From contig JAOQAE010000004.1 in NCBI GenBank assembly GCA_025963725.1, positions 179,616 through 243,615 of the forward strand: DNA of 64,000 nt. Reading direction: 5' to 3'. The position numbers were made by a program, and so were the translations under genes. This DNA comes from Bacteroidota bacterium (GTDB lineage: Bacteria > Bacteroidota > Bacteroidia > 2-12-FULL-35-15). Every line of letters starts with the position of its first letter. The first letter of the stretch is position 1. The notes beneath the pieces are model-generated. The model searched no databases, was not told the origin of the DNA, and worked only from the letters and a program-made list of their open reading frames with translations. Shown here one piece after another: positions 8,871 to 18,252 of the stretch.

Positions 8871-9110
8871 ATGAAAGAGAAAGAAATCAGGGATGCAGGT
8901 ACAACGTACCCGGCTCCAGTTCCGTCAAGCCCGGGCCGCCCCGGCAAATCAAAGCAACAGGAAGATGCGGAGGAAGAGGATCCTTTATTTGATGAGGATG
9001 TGCCCGAAGAAAATTTTGAGGAGGATGAGGAAGATGAATATGAGATCAATGATAAAGTATCGGTGGATAACCTTGCCGATATTTATGACTACATGAGTGC
9101 TTCACTTTAA
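8871..9110 (+). CDS. Small acidic, probably disordered protein
   Basis: 79 residues, not recognised. A Pro-rich segment (14-30) is followed by a run dominated by Glu and Asp (33-56) and a short hydrophobic end (DNLADIYDYMSASL) that could bind a partner. There is no signal peptide. It lies between LigD, divergent, and a small secreted protein, co-directional, and has a putative -24/-12-like promoter. Strong overall negative charge suggests a DNA-mimic or a protein-binding tail, but that is only a guess. Confidence 0.65.
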   Translation: MKEKEIRDAGTTYPAPVPSSPGRPGKSKQQEDAEEEDPLFDEDVPEENFEEDEEDEYEINDKVSVDNLADIYDYMSASL

Positions 9111-9123
9111 TTGTGGATTTTAT

Positions 9124-9143
9124 TCCCGCTGCTTTCAGCGGGA
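9124..9143 (+). other. Hairpin between two small genes
   Basis: TCCCGCT pairs with AGCGGGA around a 6-nt loop. No T run follows, so it may be an mRNA-processing or stability element, or a weak attenuator, and not a true terminator. Confidence 0.4.
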
Positions 9144-9170
9144 AATTGCAATAAAACGAAAGGACCTGAT

Positions 9171-9407
9171 ATGAAAAAGCAAGTAATGAGTGTGCTGGCG
9201 ATGCTGCTAATGGCTGCCGGCGCAAATGCGCAGGAGAATAAGAAGGATACGGTGAAAACCGACAGTACGCACATGGAGAAGATCCGGAAGATGCCAATGG
9301 ATACCACCCATTATAAAACTCCTGTAAAGCCGGTATTGCCGGAGGAGGAGAAGAATAAGAGCAAGGAGCAGCCCATCATAGCTCCTTCGGGCAAGCAGGG
9401 AAAATAA
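9171..9407 (+). CDS. Small exported protein, unknown
   Basis: 78 residues. A TTG 60 nt upstream could open the same frame, but the ATG at 9171 begins a clean signal peptide (MKKQVMSVLAMLLMAAGANAQ), so I use it. The mature part is about 57 residues, Lys/Thr/Pro rich, with two similar blocks (DTVKTDSTHMEK, PMDTTHYKTPVK), and looks disordered. Probably periplasmic. Function unknown. A strong bidirectional terminator follows. Confidence 0.7.
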   Translation: MKKQVMSVLAMLLMAAGANAQENKKDTVKTDSTHMEKIRKMPMDTTHYKTPVKPVLPEEEKNKSKEQPIIAPSGKQGK

Positions 9408-9425
9408 ACTGAATAATAGATCAAT

Positions 9426-9463
9426 AAAAAAATCCCCTCTGCATTTCGCAGAGGGGATTTTTT
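9426..9463. terminator. Bidirectional terminator
   Basis: AAAAATCCCCTCTGC pairs with its exact complement around a 5-nt loop, with A and T runs on the two sides. It separates the small secreted gene from the convergent PA2169-like gene. Confidence 0.9.
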
Positions 9464-9480
9464 ATGTGATCCTTCATCGA

Positions 9481-9936
9481 TTAGATGTTAGCAGAATCTC
9501 TCATCAGCTTGATTTTATCGTGTGACTGCTGAAGGCTGCTTTTCTGGCGCATGATCATGTTTCTGCTGTCGGCGCTCAGCTCATCGGATTTCAATACGTC
9601 CTCGTACGTTTCCAATGCAGCATCTTCCCCGAACTCGCAGGAAGCGATAATTGCCTTACGGTCTTTTCCGGTCAGCGCAGCTTTGATGTCCATCCAGGCC
9701 CTGAATACTTTTCCTGAAGTGGTTGTGCCTTCTGCAGGGCTGCCACCTTTGTTTACAACTTCGCGAACCAGCTCATTTTTAAACTGGCGGCTTTCGTCTG
9801 CCATGTGCGTAAAGATAGATTTCAGCTGAGGATCTTCAGTTTCCTTTGCAGCTCTTTCATAGCCTTCAATACGGTCGTGGTTAATAATGATCAGGTCGTT
9901 TATTAGCGATACGGTTTTGTTACTTGTTGTTTCCAT
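9481..9936 (-). CDS. PA2169/DUF2383 four-helix-bundle protein
   Basis: 151 residues, fully helical, matching the ferritin-like PA2169 family: the INHDRIEGYERAAKE and HMADESRQFKNEL helices, then a Gly/Thr loop, then CEFGEDAALETYEDVL. The family is widespread in stress-adapted bacteria and has no settled biochemical role. It follows the DUF4142 gene by 51 nt on the same strand, and no terminator is seen between them, so they probably form an operon driven from 10650-10664. Confidence 0.88.
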   Translation of the reverse strand: METTSNKTVSLINDLIIINHDRIEGYERAAKETEDPQLKSIFTHMADESRQFKNELVREVVNKGGSPAEGTTTSGKVFRAWMDIKAALTGKDRKAIIASCEFGEDAALETYEDVLKSDELSADSRNMIMRQKSSLQQSHDKIKLMRDSANI

Positions 9937-9987
9937 TTTGATGATTTTAGATATATTAGTATAAAGGTTTATTAAGGGTATTCTCGG

Positions 9988-10617
9988 TTATTGTTTTCTC
10001 GTGTCGTTCGATGTTTTTAATTCCTTGTCGTTCTTCAGTCCCTGGTATTTGTCCCTGCACACCATCGACCTGTCGAGGTTGGTCCTCAGCTCTACCAGTC
10101 GTTTACCGGCCCAGGTCTTGATCTCGTAATCCTGTGCTTCTGCGGCAGCCTTTTCACATTTCTCAATTGCTTCCTTGTGAAAGTCAACCATCATGGCAGG
10201 ATAATCGCGGTCGAAATCTTTTCCGTGCGTATCGGCGATCTTCCTGTAGGAATTATTTCCTCCCTGGCTGATGTCGGTTGGCAGCGTTACCATTTTTTTT
10301 CCTGCAAGCGCTTCTGTTTCCTTCAGCCATTTTGCATTGTCTTCCTTGAGCATTTGCCCGAGCTCTTTGATATCATAAGCTTCGGCCTGTGTTGCTGCCA
10401 GCTCGGAAAGCTTTACTTCCTTCATAAAAATGTCGGCAATGTCAACGAGGAACTGTGCGTCCTTTTCTTTGGCTTTGTCGAATTTCGCATCGTTGTGCTC
10501 TTCAGCTACATCTTTCGGATCTGAGCTGTTGTTTGCATTATCACATGATGCTAAAAGCAGCGTGACAACTGCAATTCCGGATAGTTTTAAGAATGTCTTT
10601 TGAAACATAGTTTTCAT
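9988..10617 (-). CDS. DUF4142 lipoprotein
   Basis: 209 residues with a signal peptide and lipobox (TLLLASC, Cys25). The mature part is the all-helical, ferritin-like DUF4142 domain, with paired helices such as FLVDIADIFMKEVKLSELAA and FDRDYPAMMVDFHKEAIEK. Family members are envelope proteins often induced by stress; their biochemistry is not settled. It is the first gene of a likely operon with the DUF2383 protein, another ferritin-like helical bundle, so the two may act on related substrates in two compartments. Confidence 0.9.
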   Translation of the reverse strand: MKTMFQKTFLKLSGIAVVTLLLASCDNANNSSDPKDVAEEHNDAKFDKAKEKDAQFLVDIADIFMKEVKLSELAATQAEAYDIKELGQMLKEDNAKWLKETEALAGKKMVTLPTDISQGGNNSYRKIADTHGKDFDRDYPAMMVDFHKEAIEKCEKAAAEAQDYEIKTWAGKRLVELRTNLDRSMVCRDKYQGLKNDKELKTSNDTRKQ

Positions 10618-10649
10618 GGCATGGATTGGTTTTTTAATTGCTTATTTTA

Positions 10650-10664
10650 TATAAAAATATGCCA
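10650..10664 (-). promoter_or_regulatory. Putative -24/-12-like promoter of DUF4142-DUF2383
   Basis: TGGCAT-N5-TATA, GG 46 nt before the start at 10617, located in the 49-nt gap after the TamL stop. Confidence 0.45.
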
Positions 10665-10666
10665 GA

Positions 10667-12964
10667 CTAAAAAGGGTATCCTATTGCCACATTGAGAATG
10701 AGGTTCTCGCTTCTCCAGGAAGGGCTGCCAAAGCTGATCTTGTCGGTCACCCAGCGGTGGCCTTCTTCCAGCCACGGCTTCCGCAGCGGCGTTGCAAGGT
10801 CGAAGCGGAGCACGAAGAATGATACATCGGCCCTTAATCCCACACCGGCGCCCACTGCTATCTCATTATAGAATGTTGACACTGAGAATGCGGGAACTGT
10901 GTTTGCGGGGTTTGATTTCATCAGCCAGATGTTCCCGGCATCGGCGAACACAGCGCCTTTGAGGAAGCGGAAAATGTCGTAGCGGTACTCGATGTTCGAC
11001 TCAAGCTTGATGTCGCCGCCCATCTGGAGGAAAGCATTTTTTTTATCGGAGCTTTGCTGGAAGCTTCCCGGGCCCACGGAGTTGATGCGGAAAGCGCGGA
11101 TGCTGTTTGGCCCGCCGCTGAAGAACTGCTTGATGTAAGGCAGGGTGGAAGAGTTTCCGTAAGGCTTACCTACACCGCCGTACAGGCGAAGCACGAGCTT
11201 GCTTTTGTTGCGGAAATTAAAATAGCTCCTGCCGTCTACGCTCAGCCTTGCATATTGCGAGTACACCGATCCGATGATCTTCCCGGGGTTGTCGGGAGAG
11301 ATCCTTTCCCCCGCGATGGCCCTGCCCAGCGAAAATGCATTTCCTGCGATCTCTGCTGCGCCGTAAAAAAAGTATTGTTCTTTTTTGCCGGTCAGCACCT
11401 GCTCGTTATAGCTGTACGAATAGGTTGCGCCTGCAATGAATTGCTCTTCGTAGCTTTTTTTTAGGAATGGATTTTCGTTCAGCAGCGTTGTAAATTCTTC
11501 CGATTTGTTCTTCACCGATGTGTAATTAATGCTAACCGGGTTCAGCTCGTGTTCCTTGCGGATGTCCTCTTTCCATTTGTAGCCGAATAAGAACTGGAAG
11601 GAGCGCATGTCGAAATAGCTCATCCGCTTGAGGTAATTATATCCCAGTGAGATGCGCGTTTTGGGGACATACATGCCGTTGGTGCGCGGTGTTTTGAATG
11701 GCACGACGAATCTCGGGATAAACAATTCAACCTTCGGGTTGAGCGAATAGGAATAAATATTTTTGTTCTTTCCGCTGAACTGCATTTCAAATGATCCGGC
11801 CATGTTCACGTTGAACAGCTCGGCGCCGTTGAAGGTGTTCCGGTTCTGGTAGCTGAGGTTCTGACGCGGCCCCGTAAAATCGTTCGATTTGGTAACAAGG
11901 TCGAGCTCGCTCCTGAACGTACGTTTCGGCATTGCGGTGAGCAGCACTTTTGCATCCAGGTAGCCCGGTGCGCTGGTATCGCTTTCCACGAGGTTGACCC
12001 GTACGAACTTGAAATTTCCCATCGACATCAGGCGGTTCAGCGTAATGTTATGGTTCTTGCGGGAGTACACCTCGCCCTTCCGCAGGTATACGGAGCGAAG
12101 CATTACCCTCGGCCTGATCTTCGGCTCCTTCACCATGAAGAATGCATTCTCAAAATGAAGCGTATCGTTCTTTAAGCTGTCCTTGCTGTCGTCAAGTGAA
12201 AAATCAGGATCGATGTACACATTGTTGATGTGATAGATGTGAAGCGCTTTCTCGGGAACATCATCCTTAACGGCGAGCTTGAGTGTAACGCTGCGGTCCG
12301 TTTCGGAAGTGTCGGCGCCGAAAAATAAATAATCGGGATTAAAATAATAATAGCCGTTATCCTTCAGCATCGCGTCGATGCGCACCCTTTCTGTTTTTAA
12401 TGCGTCGAGGTTGTAATCCTGTCCCGGCTTGATCAGCGTTTTCTCTTCTGAAAAGGCGATGAGGCGTATGAGGTCGGTATTCCCTGCCGGGAACTTCAGC
12501 TCCTTAATAGTGTATGGCTTGTGAATATGGCAGGTGTAAACAACCTTTCCCGTCTTTTTCTTTTCAACAATTTTGTACTGCGTGCTGCTTTTAAAAACGC
12601 CGTTGTTGAACAGCTTCGCATCGATAAAGCCGCTGGTGGCGCTGGGCTTCACGCTGCTCAGCAACACAGGCGCCTCGCCCTTCTTTTTCAGCCACTTTTT
12701 GAATTTACTTTTTGGAGCTTCCCCTGCATACATGTACATGCAGAGCCTCGGGCGCATGCCGAGGAAGCCTTTGTTGGTCTTAGGGCGTACAGCGCTCTCG
12801 GCTTCAGCCTTCAGCGTCTTTTTGTTTTTTATCTTGCCTTCGTATTCAAGCTTGATGTCGGCCCCGGTGTACAGCTTCTCTCCCTCCGGAAGACGCCTGG
12901 TACCGCTGCATGATGCGAAGAGCAGGCAGGCTATAACAGCAGATATGTAAACGAAATGCTTCAT
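10667..12964 (-). CDS. tamL: TamL: lipidated Omp85 family outer membrane protein
   Basis: 765 residues. The N-terminus has a lipobox (CLLFASC, Cys19), the feature that separates Bacteroidota TamL from proteobacterial TamA. Residues of about 30-340 are POTRA-like (PEGEKLYTGADIKLE, GDQ-type loops replaced by RKGEVYSRKNHN), and about 350-765 form the 16-strand barrel with the Omp85 signatures FSGGPNSIRAFR and a C-terminal aromatic residue (AIGYPF). With TamB it inserts or transports material to the outer membrane. The gene overlaps tamB by 4 nt (ATGA), so both are translated from one mRNA, tamB first. Confidence 0.92.
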   Translation of the reverse strand: MKHFVYISAVIACLLFASCSGTRRLPEGEKLYTGADIKLEYEGKIKNKKTLKAEAESAVRPKTNKGFLGMRPRLCMYMYAGEAPKSKFKKWLKKKGEAPVLLSSVKPSATSGFIDAKLFNNGVFKSSTQYKIVEKKKTGKVVYTCHIHKPYTIKELKFPAGNTDLIRLIAFSEEKTLIKPGQDYNLDALKTERVRIDAMLKDNGYYYFNPDYLFFGADTSETDRSVTLKLAVKDDVPEKALHIYHINNVYIDPDFSLDDSKDSLKNDTLHFENAFFMVKEPKIRPRVMLRSVYLRKGEVYSRKNHNITLNRLMSMGNFKFVRVNLVESDTSAPGYLDAKVLLTAMPKRTFRSELDLVTKSNDFTGPRQNLSYQNRNTFNGAELFNVNMAGSFEMQFSGKNKNIYSYSLNPKVELFIPRFVVPFKTPRTNGMYVPKTRISLGYNYLKRMSYFDMRSFQFLFGYKWKEDIRKEHELNPVSINYTSVKNKSEEFTTLLNENPFLKKSYEEQFIAGATYSYSYNEQVLTGKKEQYFFYGAAEIAGNAFSLGRAIAGERISPDNPGKIIGSVYSQYARLSVDGRSYFNFRNKSKLVLRLYGGVGKPYGNSSTLPYIKQFFSGGPNSIRAFRINSVGPGSFQQSSDKKNAFLQMGGDIKLESNIEYRYDIFRFLKGAVFADAGNIWLMKSNPANTVPAFSVSTFYNEIAVGAGVGLRADVSFFVLRFDLATPLRKPWLEEGHRWVTDKISFGSPSWRSENLILNVAIGYPF

Positions 12965-15900
12965 TTGTTATCGTTTTTTGCGGCTTCTCCCTTTTTCTTC
13001 GGGCGCCTGAAAAATTCTTTCCACTTATCAAAATCCCGGATGTAGAGCAAGCCGGCGCCGGTCTCCACCAGCTGGCCTTCCAACGCACCTTCATATTGGT
13101 TGTGGCGGAAGCCTTTCAGGCGGTAGCGGCCATCCTTCGACAGCTTATATTCCAGCGTTACATCGCTTGTGATATCGCTTGCCGAATTCTGCTTCGCGCG
13201 TTCGCCTTCCACATCAACGCTTCCTCCAACCTGCACGCTCAGGCGCTCGTCGAACAATTGTTTTTTAATTCCAACCTCAACTTCGGTGCGGCCTTCGGAT
13301 GAGCCCGATTCATAATCGTCGTACGATTGCACATCAAAATTAAGCTCCACACCGGGAACAAGCTTCGAGCTGAGCTGGTTCAGCTGCGCCGAGAGAAATT
13401 TTCCGACAGTTGTGCGGGCTGCTGTGGATGCGGCATTTGTTTCCGTCTGCAATGGATTTTCCTGTACAAACCTGCCAAGCACAAGCAATGCAAATACCTG
13501 CTTGTTCAGCGACGAAGGATCTTCATTAAGCATGTTCAGCTTTGCATTCACTGCGCCCCCTAATATTCCTTTGTCTTCCGGCGGAAGCTGGATCTCGAAG
13601 CTGATCTCCGGATGCAGCAGGTCGCCCCTGAGCTTGAGATATACAAGGAATGGATACCGCTGCTTATAGCCGCTCTGCTCGCTTTCACTCAGGTTGGAAA
13701 GCTGGTCGGCAACAAGGTCGATCGGCGAGGCCCTTACCGAATAGATCGCATTGATGGATACATTTGCATCAAGCGGATCGCCGTTCCAGATGATCGTGCT
13801 GCCGGGCTCGATGCTGAATTTTCTTTTCAATACCGATTCCAGCGATACGAGGTAGCTTCCTTCATTCAGGTTATAAGCGCCTGTAAGGCTCATTTTTCCG
13901 CTTGGGTCGAGCGCGAAGCTGAGCGCCGCATCTCCTTTCACCACCAGCGAATCGCCGGATGAAGGATCGATGATCAGCTTAAGCGTGGCTTCCTTGTCCA
14001 CTTCAATTATGGAAGAAATATCAACGCCCTTCAGCTCCGATTTTTCCTTTCCCTTAGTGTCATCCCTGAGGAGGATGGGGTCGAGATGCGCGGAATCATT
14101 GAATACAACAACACCCTCGCCTTTGTCGGTCGTTAATTTTTTCTCCGGCACTGCAAACGTAAAGTTGGAGCCCTTCTTTAATTTCACTTTGGCGTTCACT
14201 ACCGGGAGATTCATATCGCCCGTTACTTTTATCTTGCTGTCGATCACCATCGAGCCGTAATACACCGCATTGCTTTTCGGGGTGGTGTGGAACAGCGTGA
14301 AGTTGGTGGTGCTCACATCGAGCCCGAATTTGAAATCCTTGAAATGGTTCATCTTTACATTTCCGTTGATCACGGCAGGGCTGCCGGTTGAATCTAACAC
14401 GGTAAAGGAATTGAAATAGATGCCATCGCTTTTCAGCTCGATGGTTTCATGGTTCAGTCGCAGCGGACTGTTTAATGCAGTGGGATTAATGGTAGCATTG
14501 TTGAATGTGAGGGAGCCTGTAATTTCCGGCTCTGATGCCTTCCCGCGGATCATGAATTTTCCGCTCGCGGTGCCGGATGCTTCGGTGACCTTGCCCATCG
14601 ATACGGCTTCAACCGTTTTCAGCGCAAGCGAACGGATGTCGGCATCTATGTTGATCGCATTCTCGGTGGCCTTTGGCAGGAAGTATCCGCTGATGCTTAC
14701 ATCATTGTCAGGGCCTTTCAGGTTAGCTTCCAGCGAATATCTTTCCGTGGTCGGGTTTTCCGCTTTTACGGTAAAGTTCCCAACAGGCACTTCCCGGATC
14801 ACCAGGTTGTTGATGGCTGCGTTTGCGATGAGCCCATAGGTGGAATCCACTTTTTTGAGCAGCACGTGGCCGTCGATCGTTCCTTTGGCAAGGCTCGTGT
14901 CTTTTTCAATGATCCTTGAAATGTCTTCTATCTGCAGGCTTTTGATATTGATGTCGATATCATCGGCGAACTGGTCGTGCACGGAAGCTATTTTAATGCT
15001 GCTTGTTGTTTTGCTGATGTCGAGGTTATGGATCAGGAATCCCGATTTGTTGAACGCTATGTAATTATCAGGCGCTACCGGCCAGCGCTCGTTCATGATA
15101 ATAAAATCGTCGGGGCTGATCTTCATCGTGTAGGTGCCGCCATCCTTCTCGATGGAGGAGCTGATCTGCAATTTTTTTACATTGTTGCTGTTGGTGGATG
15201 AAAGTGTGCTTGTAACGATGCTGTCGCCAACCTTCCCCGAAATGGCGAGGTTATCTACTTTTATCTGCGAGTTTGAAAGCTCTGCGCAGTTCAGGTTATA
15301 CGTGATGGCTTTTGCATCGGAATTTATGCTCAGCGCAAAATCATTCACCTGCATGGTGCCGTAGATGATCTTCCGCAGGGTGGCATCCAGCTTCAGCTGC
15401 CGCTTTTCACTGTCGAAGCTTCCCTGTATGAGCCCCGGTTCAAATTCCTTGAGCTGCGGGAAAAACACTTCTGAAAGCACAGGATGGTTTTTCAGCTGCA
15501 CCTCGAATGTGAAATTCTGCGGCTGGCTGGCAGCTGTATCCTTCTTCGGGTCCGTTAACGGGAAATAACCGTTTATGAATTTCTGCATTTCCTTTCCAAG
15601 GTCGGCAGGGGAGAAGGTGCCGCTGTATTTGATGCCGATCACCGCGCTGCTGATGTCGAGCCCGCTTTTGCCTTTTTCATTGATGGATGCAAAGAGCAGT
15701 GAATCGAGGATGTAGCGTTTTTCATCATGCGCAATAATGATCTTTGAGATGCCCGCTTTCCCATTGATGGTTGCTGCGGAATTTCCTTTGAGGTCGGAAA
15801 CGGCAAGCAATCCTATGCGCATGTCATCCTGTGTTAAATGGAGCTTCTGAAGATCTGCGCCTTTCAGGTCGAAGCGGAATTTATATTGCTCCTGGCCTTT

Positions 15901-17931
15901 GTTCAGGTTCACAAGGCCGTCAAAATCGAACGCGGCGTTCACATCGTTGAGGCTGATCTTCCCTTCAAACTTTTGTCCCTCGATGTTCCCGTCGATCGTG
16001 AGGTCTTTATAGGAATATTTGTTCAGGTAGAATTCGGGAGCGCTCGCTTTAATACTTGCACGGATGGTATTCTTGTCGAGCCCTTTTCCTTTCGTTTGTG
16101 CGCTTAATGTAACAGGGCCGAACATCTCTTTGTTTTTCAGCAGCAGCCCGAGGTCGAATTTTCCGATCTCAACATCGGCTGTGAAATTCTCCTGCTTATC
16201 GAGGATCGCGAACACGCGTGCGGAGCCATAATCGCTGCCGAGCCCGAGCGTGGTGGTAAACGCTTTGATGCCGCCTTTGAAATTGATGAGGAGGCTGATC
16301 TGGTTGGGCAGTGCAATGCTTTGCGGAATGGCTTTCTTTCCTGCCATCATCTCGATATCTGTTCTGCCGGTATTTATTTTCAGGTCGGGGAAATAAAAAT
16401 AAGCGAGGTCCTTGTTGGGCAGCCCGCCGATGATGAAATTCGTTTTTACGGAAGTGCTGCTGCCGGTGGTCACGTAAAGGTTCTCGCCTTTCAGGTTATT
16501 GATCTGTCCGCTTACTTTTCCTGAAACGGTGGTAATGTTCCCGGGTTGCTGGAAGAAAGGCTGCGCTGCAAGCTGCGGGCTGAAATAAAGGACTTCCGAA
16601 GTTTTCACGCGGATCTTGTTCATTACCGCATCTATCTTCAGCGCCCCGACGGAATCCTTTATTGAGCCGAGCGATGAATACGCCAGGCGGATGCTTGCGT
16701 CCATGGTGGTAGCAAGTGTTTTAAGCTTTAGGCCGGTCGCTTCTATGGAATGCGGATCCATCCTGAACTTCGTCTCGAAGCTCAGGACGCTGAAGCCGTT
16801 CGCATCCGTTACGCTGAACTTTTCAACATTCACTTTTGTGAGGGCTGAGGAGTACGAGAGGTCTTTGGCGCTGAGCGTGAGCCCTTCGTGCTTCATGTGC
16901 GAAGGGTCGAATGAATGAAGGATCACAGGCTTTGTGTTATCGGAAAGGGCAAAGCTGTTATCGTTAAGCTGTATGCTTGCAGCAGTAATAAGCAGGTTGC
17001 TCTTTTTTCCGGGAGCGGCTGTGCTGTCCGTTGGCGTGTCGCCTGTCCTTACATAAACAACCCCGCTTTTGGAAAGCTTTACTTCATCGATGCCGATCTT
17101 TTCGGCCTGCAGGTCGGCAAGCAGGGCCTTGACGCTGAACTCGCTTATAATGGCTGAAACGGTTTGCCTGTTCACCGAATCGGCAAATGCAATGTTTGAA
17201 TGGTTGATGCGGACACGCCGCGCTGTAAGCACCGGCGAGGGCTTCTCAGGCTGCGTATCATCCTTTTTCGCTTCTTTGCTAATGAGGATGCTGGTAACAA
17301 GGTTTTCAATGAGCAGGTCGTTGATATCGAAGCGCCGCTGTTCCGTATCGATCTTATCCATTTGTAAATTAAGCTTGCCGAGGTACAGCTGTACGAAAGA
17401 GCCTCCGTAATCATCCTTGTACCGCAGCCTGATCCTGCTTAACTCGATCTCATCGAGTTGGAGCGCCCATTTGGTTTTTCCTGCGGTATCTTTCTTTTCC
17501 ACTTTGGTGCTGTCGCTGAAAGCGGTGAGAAGGAAATTATAGTTGAACAGCGTGTCGGCCTCGTTCCGGCTGAGATTCACGGTGGCGTTGTCGAGCGTGA
17601 TATTTTTGAGGTGGATGGTATGCTGCATGAGGTCTGTGAGCGAAAAGTTCACAGATAATTTTTCAGCGTACACAAGCGTATCCTTTTGAACATCGTCGAG
17701 GAAGATACCTTCAATGCTGAGTGATTTCGGAAGTGAAAGGCTGATGTGCTTTATCTCTACCTTCGTATGTGTTTTATCGCTGATGTATCCGGTGGCGACA
17801 GAGATGAGCTTTTGCTGAATGGCAGGTACCTGGATCAGCACGGCTACTGCAACCAGTAGAAGAATAATGCTGAAGATGATCCAGGCAAGGACCTTGAATG
17901 TTTTTTTTAAAACGGAAGCTACTTTGGTCAT
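12961..17931 (-). CDS. tamB: TamB-like translocation and assembly protein
   Basis: 1656 residues, a size typical of TamB. One N-terminal membrane anchor (about 14-35) is followed by a very long beta-rich AsmA-like/beta-taco region in the periplasm, and the C-terminal DUF490 domain (about 1290-1620) with DPSGKMSLTGAYNLNEGSYLVSLE and the VLGRFVQENPLQ segment. TamB bridges the inner and outer membranes and is now thought to move phospholipids or help barrel assembly. The stop overlaps tamL. No promoter of its own was seen: a terminator of the upstream small gene lies just before its start. Confidence 0.92.
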   Translation of the reverse strand: MTKVASVLKKTFKVLAWIIFSIILLLVAVAVLIQVPAIQQKLISVATGYISDKTHTKVEIKHISLSLPKSLSIEGIFLDDVQKDTLVYAEKLSVNFSLTDLMQHTIHLKNITLDNATVNLSRNEADTLFNYNFLLTAFSDSTKVEKKDTAGKTKWALQLDEIELSRIRLRYKDDYGGSFVQLYLGKLNLQMDKIDTEQRRFDINDLLIENLVTSILISKEAKKDDTQPEKPSPVLTARRVRINHSNIAFADSVNRQTVSAIISEFSVKALLADLQAEKIGIDEVKLSKSGVVYVRTGDTPTDSTAAPGKKSNLLITAASIQLNDNSFALSDNTKPVILHSFDPSHMKHEGLTLSAKDLSYSSALTKVNVEKFSVTDANGFSVLSFETKFRMDPHSIEATGLKLKTLATTMDASIRLAYSSLGSIKDSVGALKIDAVMNKIRVKTSEVLYFSPQLAAQPFFQQPGNITTVSGKVSGQINNLKGENLYVTTGSSTSVKTNFIIGGLPNKDLAYFYFPDLKINTGRTDIEMMAGKKAIPQSIALPNQISLLINFKGGIKAFTTTLGLGSDYGSARVFAILDKQENFTADVEIGKFDLGLLLKNKEMFGPVTLSAQTKGKGLDKNTIRASIKASAPEFYLNKYSYKDLTIDGNIEGQKFEGKISLNDVNAAFDFDGLVNLNKGQEQYKFRFDLKGADLQKLHLTQDDMRIGLLAVSDLKGNSAATINGKAGISKIIIAHDEKRYILDSLLFASINEKGKSGLDISSAVIGIKYSGTFSPADLGKEMQKFINGYFPLTDPKKDTAASQPQNFTFEVQLKNHPVLSEVFFPQLKEFEPGLIQGSFDSEKRQLKLDATLRKIIYGTMQVNDFALSINSDAKAITYNLNCAELSNSQIKVDNLAISGKVGDSIVTSTLSSTNSNNVKKLQISSSIEKDGGTYTMKISPDDFIIMNERWPVAPDNYIAFNKSGFLIHNLDISKTTSSIKIASVHDQFADDIDINIKSLQIEDISRIIEKDTSLAKGTIDGHVLLKKVDSTYGLIANAAINNLVIREVPVGNFTVKAENPTTERYSLEANLKGPDNDVSISGYFLPKATENAINIDADIRSLALKTVEAVSMGKVTEASGTASGKFMIRGKASEPEITGSLTFNNATINPTALNSPLRLNHETIELKSDGIYFNSFTVLDSTGSPAVINGNVKMNHFKDFKFGLDVSTTNFTLFHTTPKSNAVYYGSMVIDSKIKVTGDMNLPVVNAKVKLKKGSNFTFAVPEKKLTTDKGEGVVVFNDSAHLDPILLRDDTKGKEKSELKGVDISSIIEVDKEATLKLIIDPSSGDSLVVKGDAALSFALDPSGKMSLTGAYNLNEGSYLVSLESVLKRKFSIEPGSTIIWNGDPLDANVSINAIYSVRASPIDLVADQLSNLSESEQSGYKQRYPFLVYLKLRGDLLHPEISFEIQLPPEDKGILGGAVNAKLNMLNEDPSSLNKQVFALLVLGRFVQENPLQTETNAASTAARTTVGKFLSAQLNQLSSKLVPGVELNFDVQSYDDYESGSSEGRTEVEVGIKKQLFDERLSVQVGGSVDVEGERAKQNSASDITSDVTLEYKLSKDGRYRLKGFRHNQYEGALEGQLVETGAGLLYIRDFDKWKEFFRRPKKKGEAAKNDNK

Positions 17932-17935
17932 AGGG

Positions 17936-17973
17936 CAAAAAAATGAATGTCCAGGGGCTTACCCGGGACATTC
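17936..17973 (-). terminator. Terminator of the Lmo0937-like gene
   Basis: GAATGTCC (17945-17952) pairs with GGACATTC (17966-17973), with a T run on the minus strand after it. It lies between the small membrane gene and tamB, so tamB is read either by leakage or from a promoter I cannot see. Confidence 0.75.
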
Positions 17974-17994
17974 ACAGGAATTAATGAAGGTTTC

Positions 17995-18147
17995 TTACAC
18001 TCGGTCGCCACGGATGAGTCGCAGCAATACAGCAACGATCGCAATAACCAACAGAATGTGGATCAGGCCACCTGCATGGTAGCCAACAAACCCGATCAGC
18101 CAGCCTATGATAAGGATAACTGCAATGATGTAAAGTAAATTTCCCAT
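17995..18147 (-). CDS. Lmo0937-family small membrane protein
   Basis: 50 residues, read directly from the minus strand. MGNLLYIIAVILIIGWLIGF opens the first membrane helix; a Gly-Tyr-His-Ala-Gly-Gly turn is followed by a second helix and the basic end RLIRGDRV. This is the pattern of the Lmo0937 (DUF5670) family, tiny inner-membrane peptides common in Bacteroidota and often stress induced. It has its own putative -24/-12-like promoter and its own terminator, so it is a monocistronic unit. Confidence 0.85.
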   Translation of the reverse strand: MGNLLYIIAVILIIGWLIGFVGYHAGGLIHILLVIAIVAVLLRLIRGDRV

Positions 18148-18179
18148 AATATGTTTTTTAAATTGTTTAACAGGTAGTT

Positions 18180-18194
18180 TAAATTATCCTGCCA
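18180..18194 (-). promoter_or_regulatory. Putative -24/-12-like promoter of the Lmo0937-like gene
   Basis: TGGCAG-N5-TTTA, GG 46 nt before the start at 18147. Confidence 0.4.
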
Positions 18195-18252
18195 GAAATT
18201 TTTGACAGTCAAAAGCAAGGTTTTTTGTGCAATCACTTCCCCAAAAGCGGCC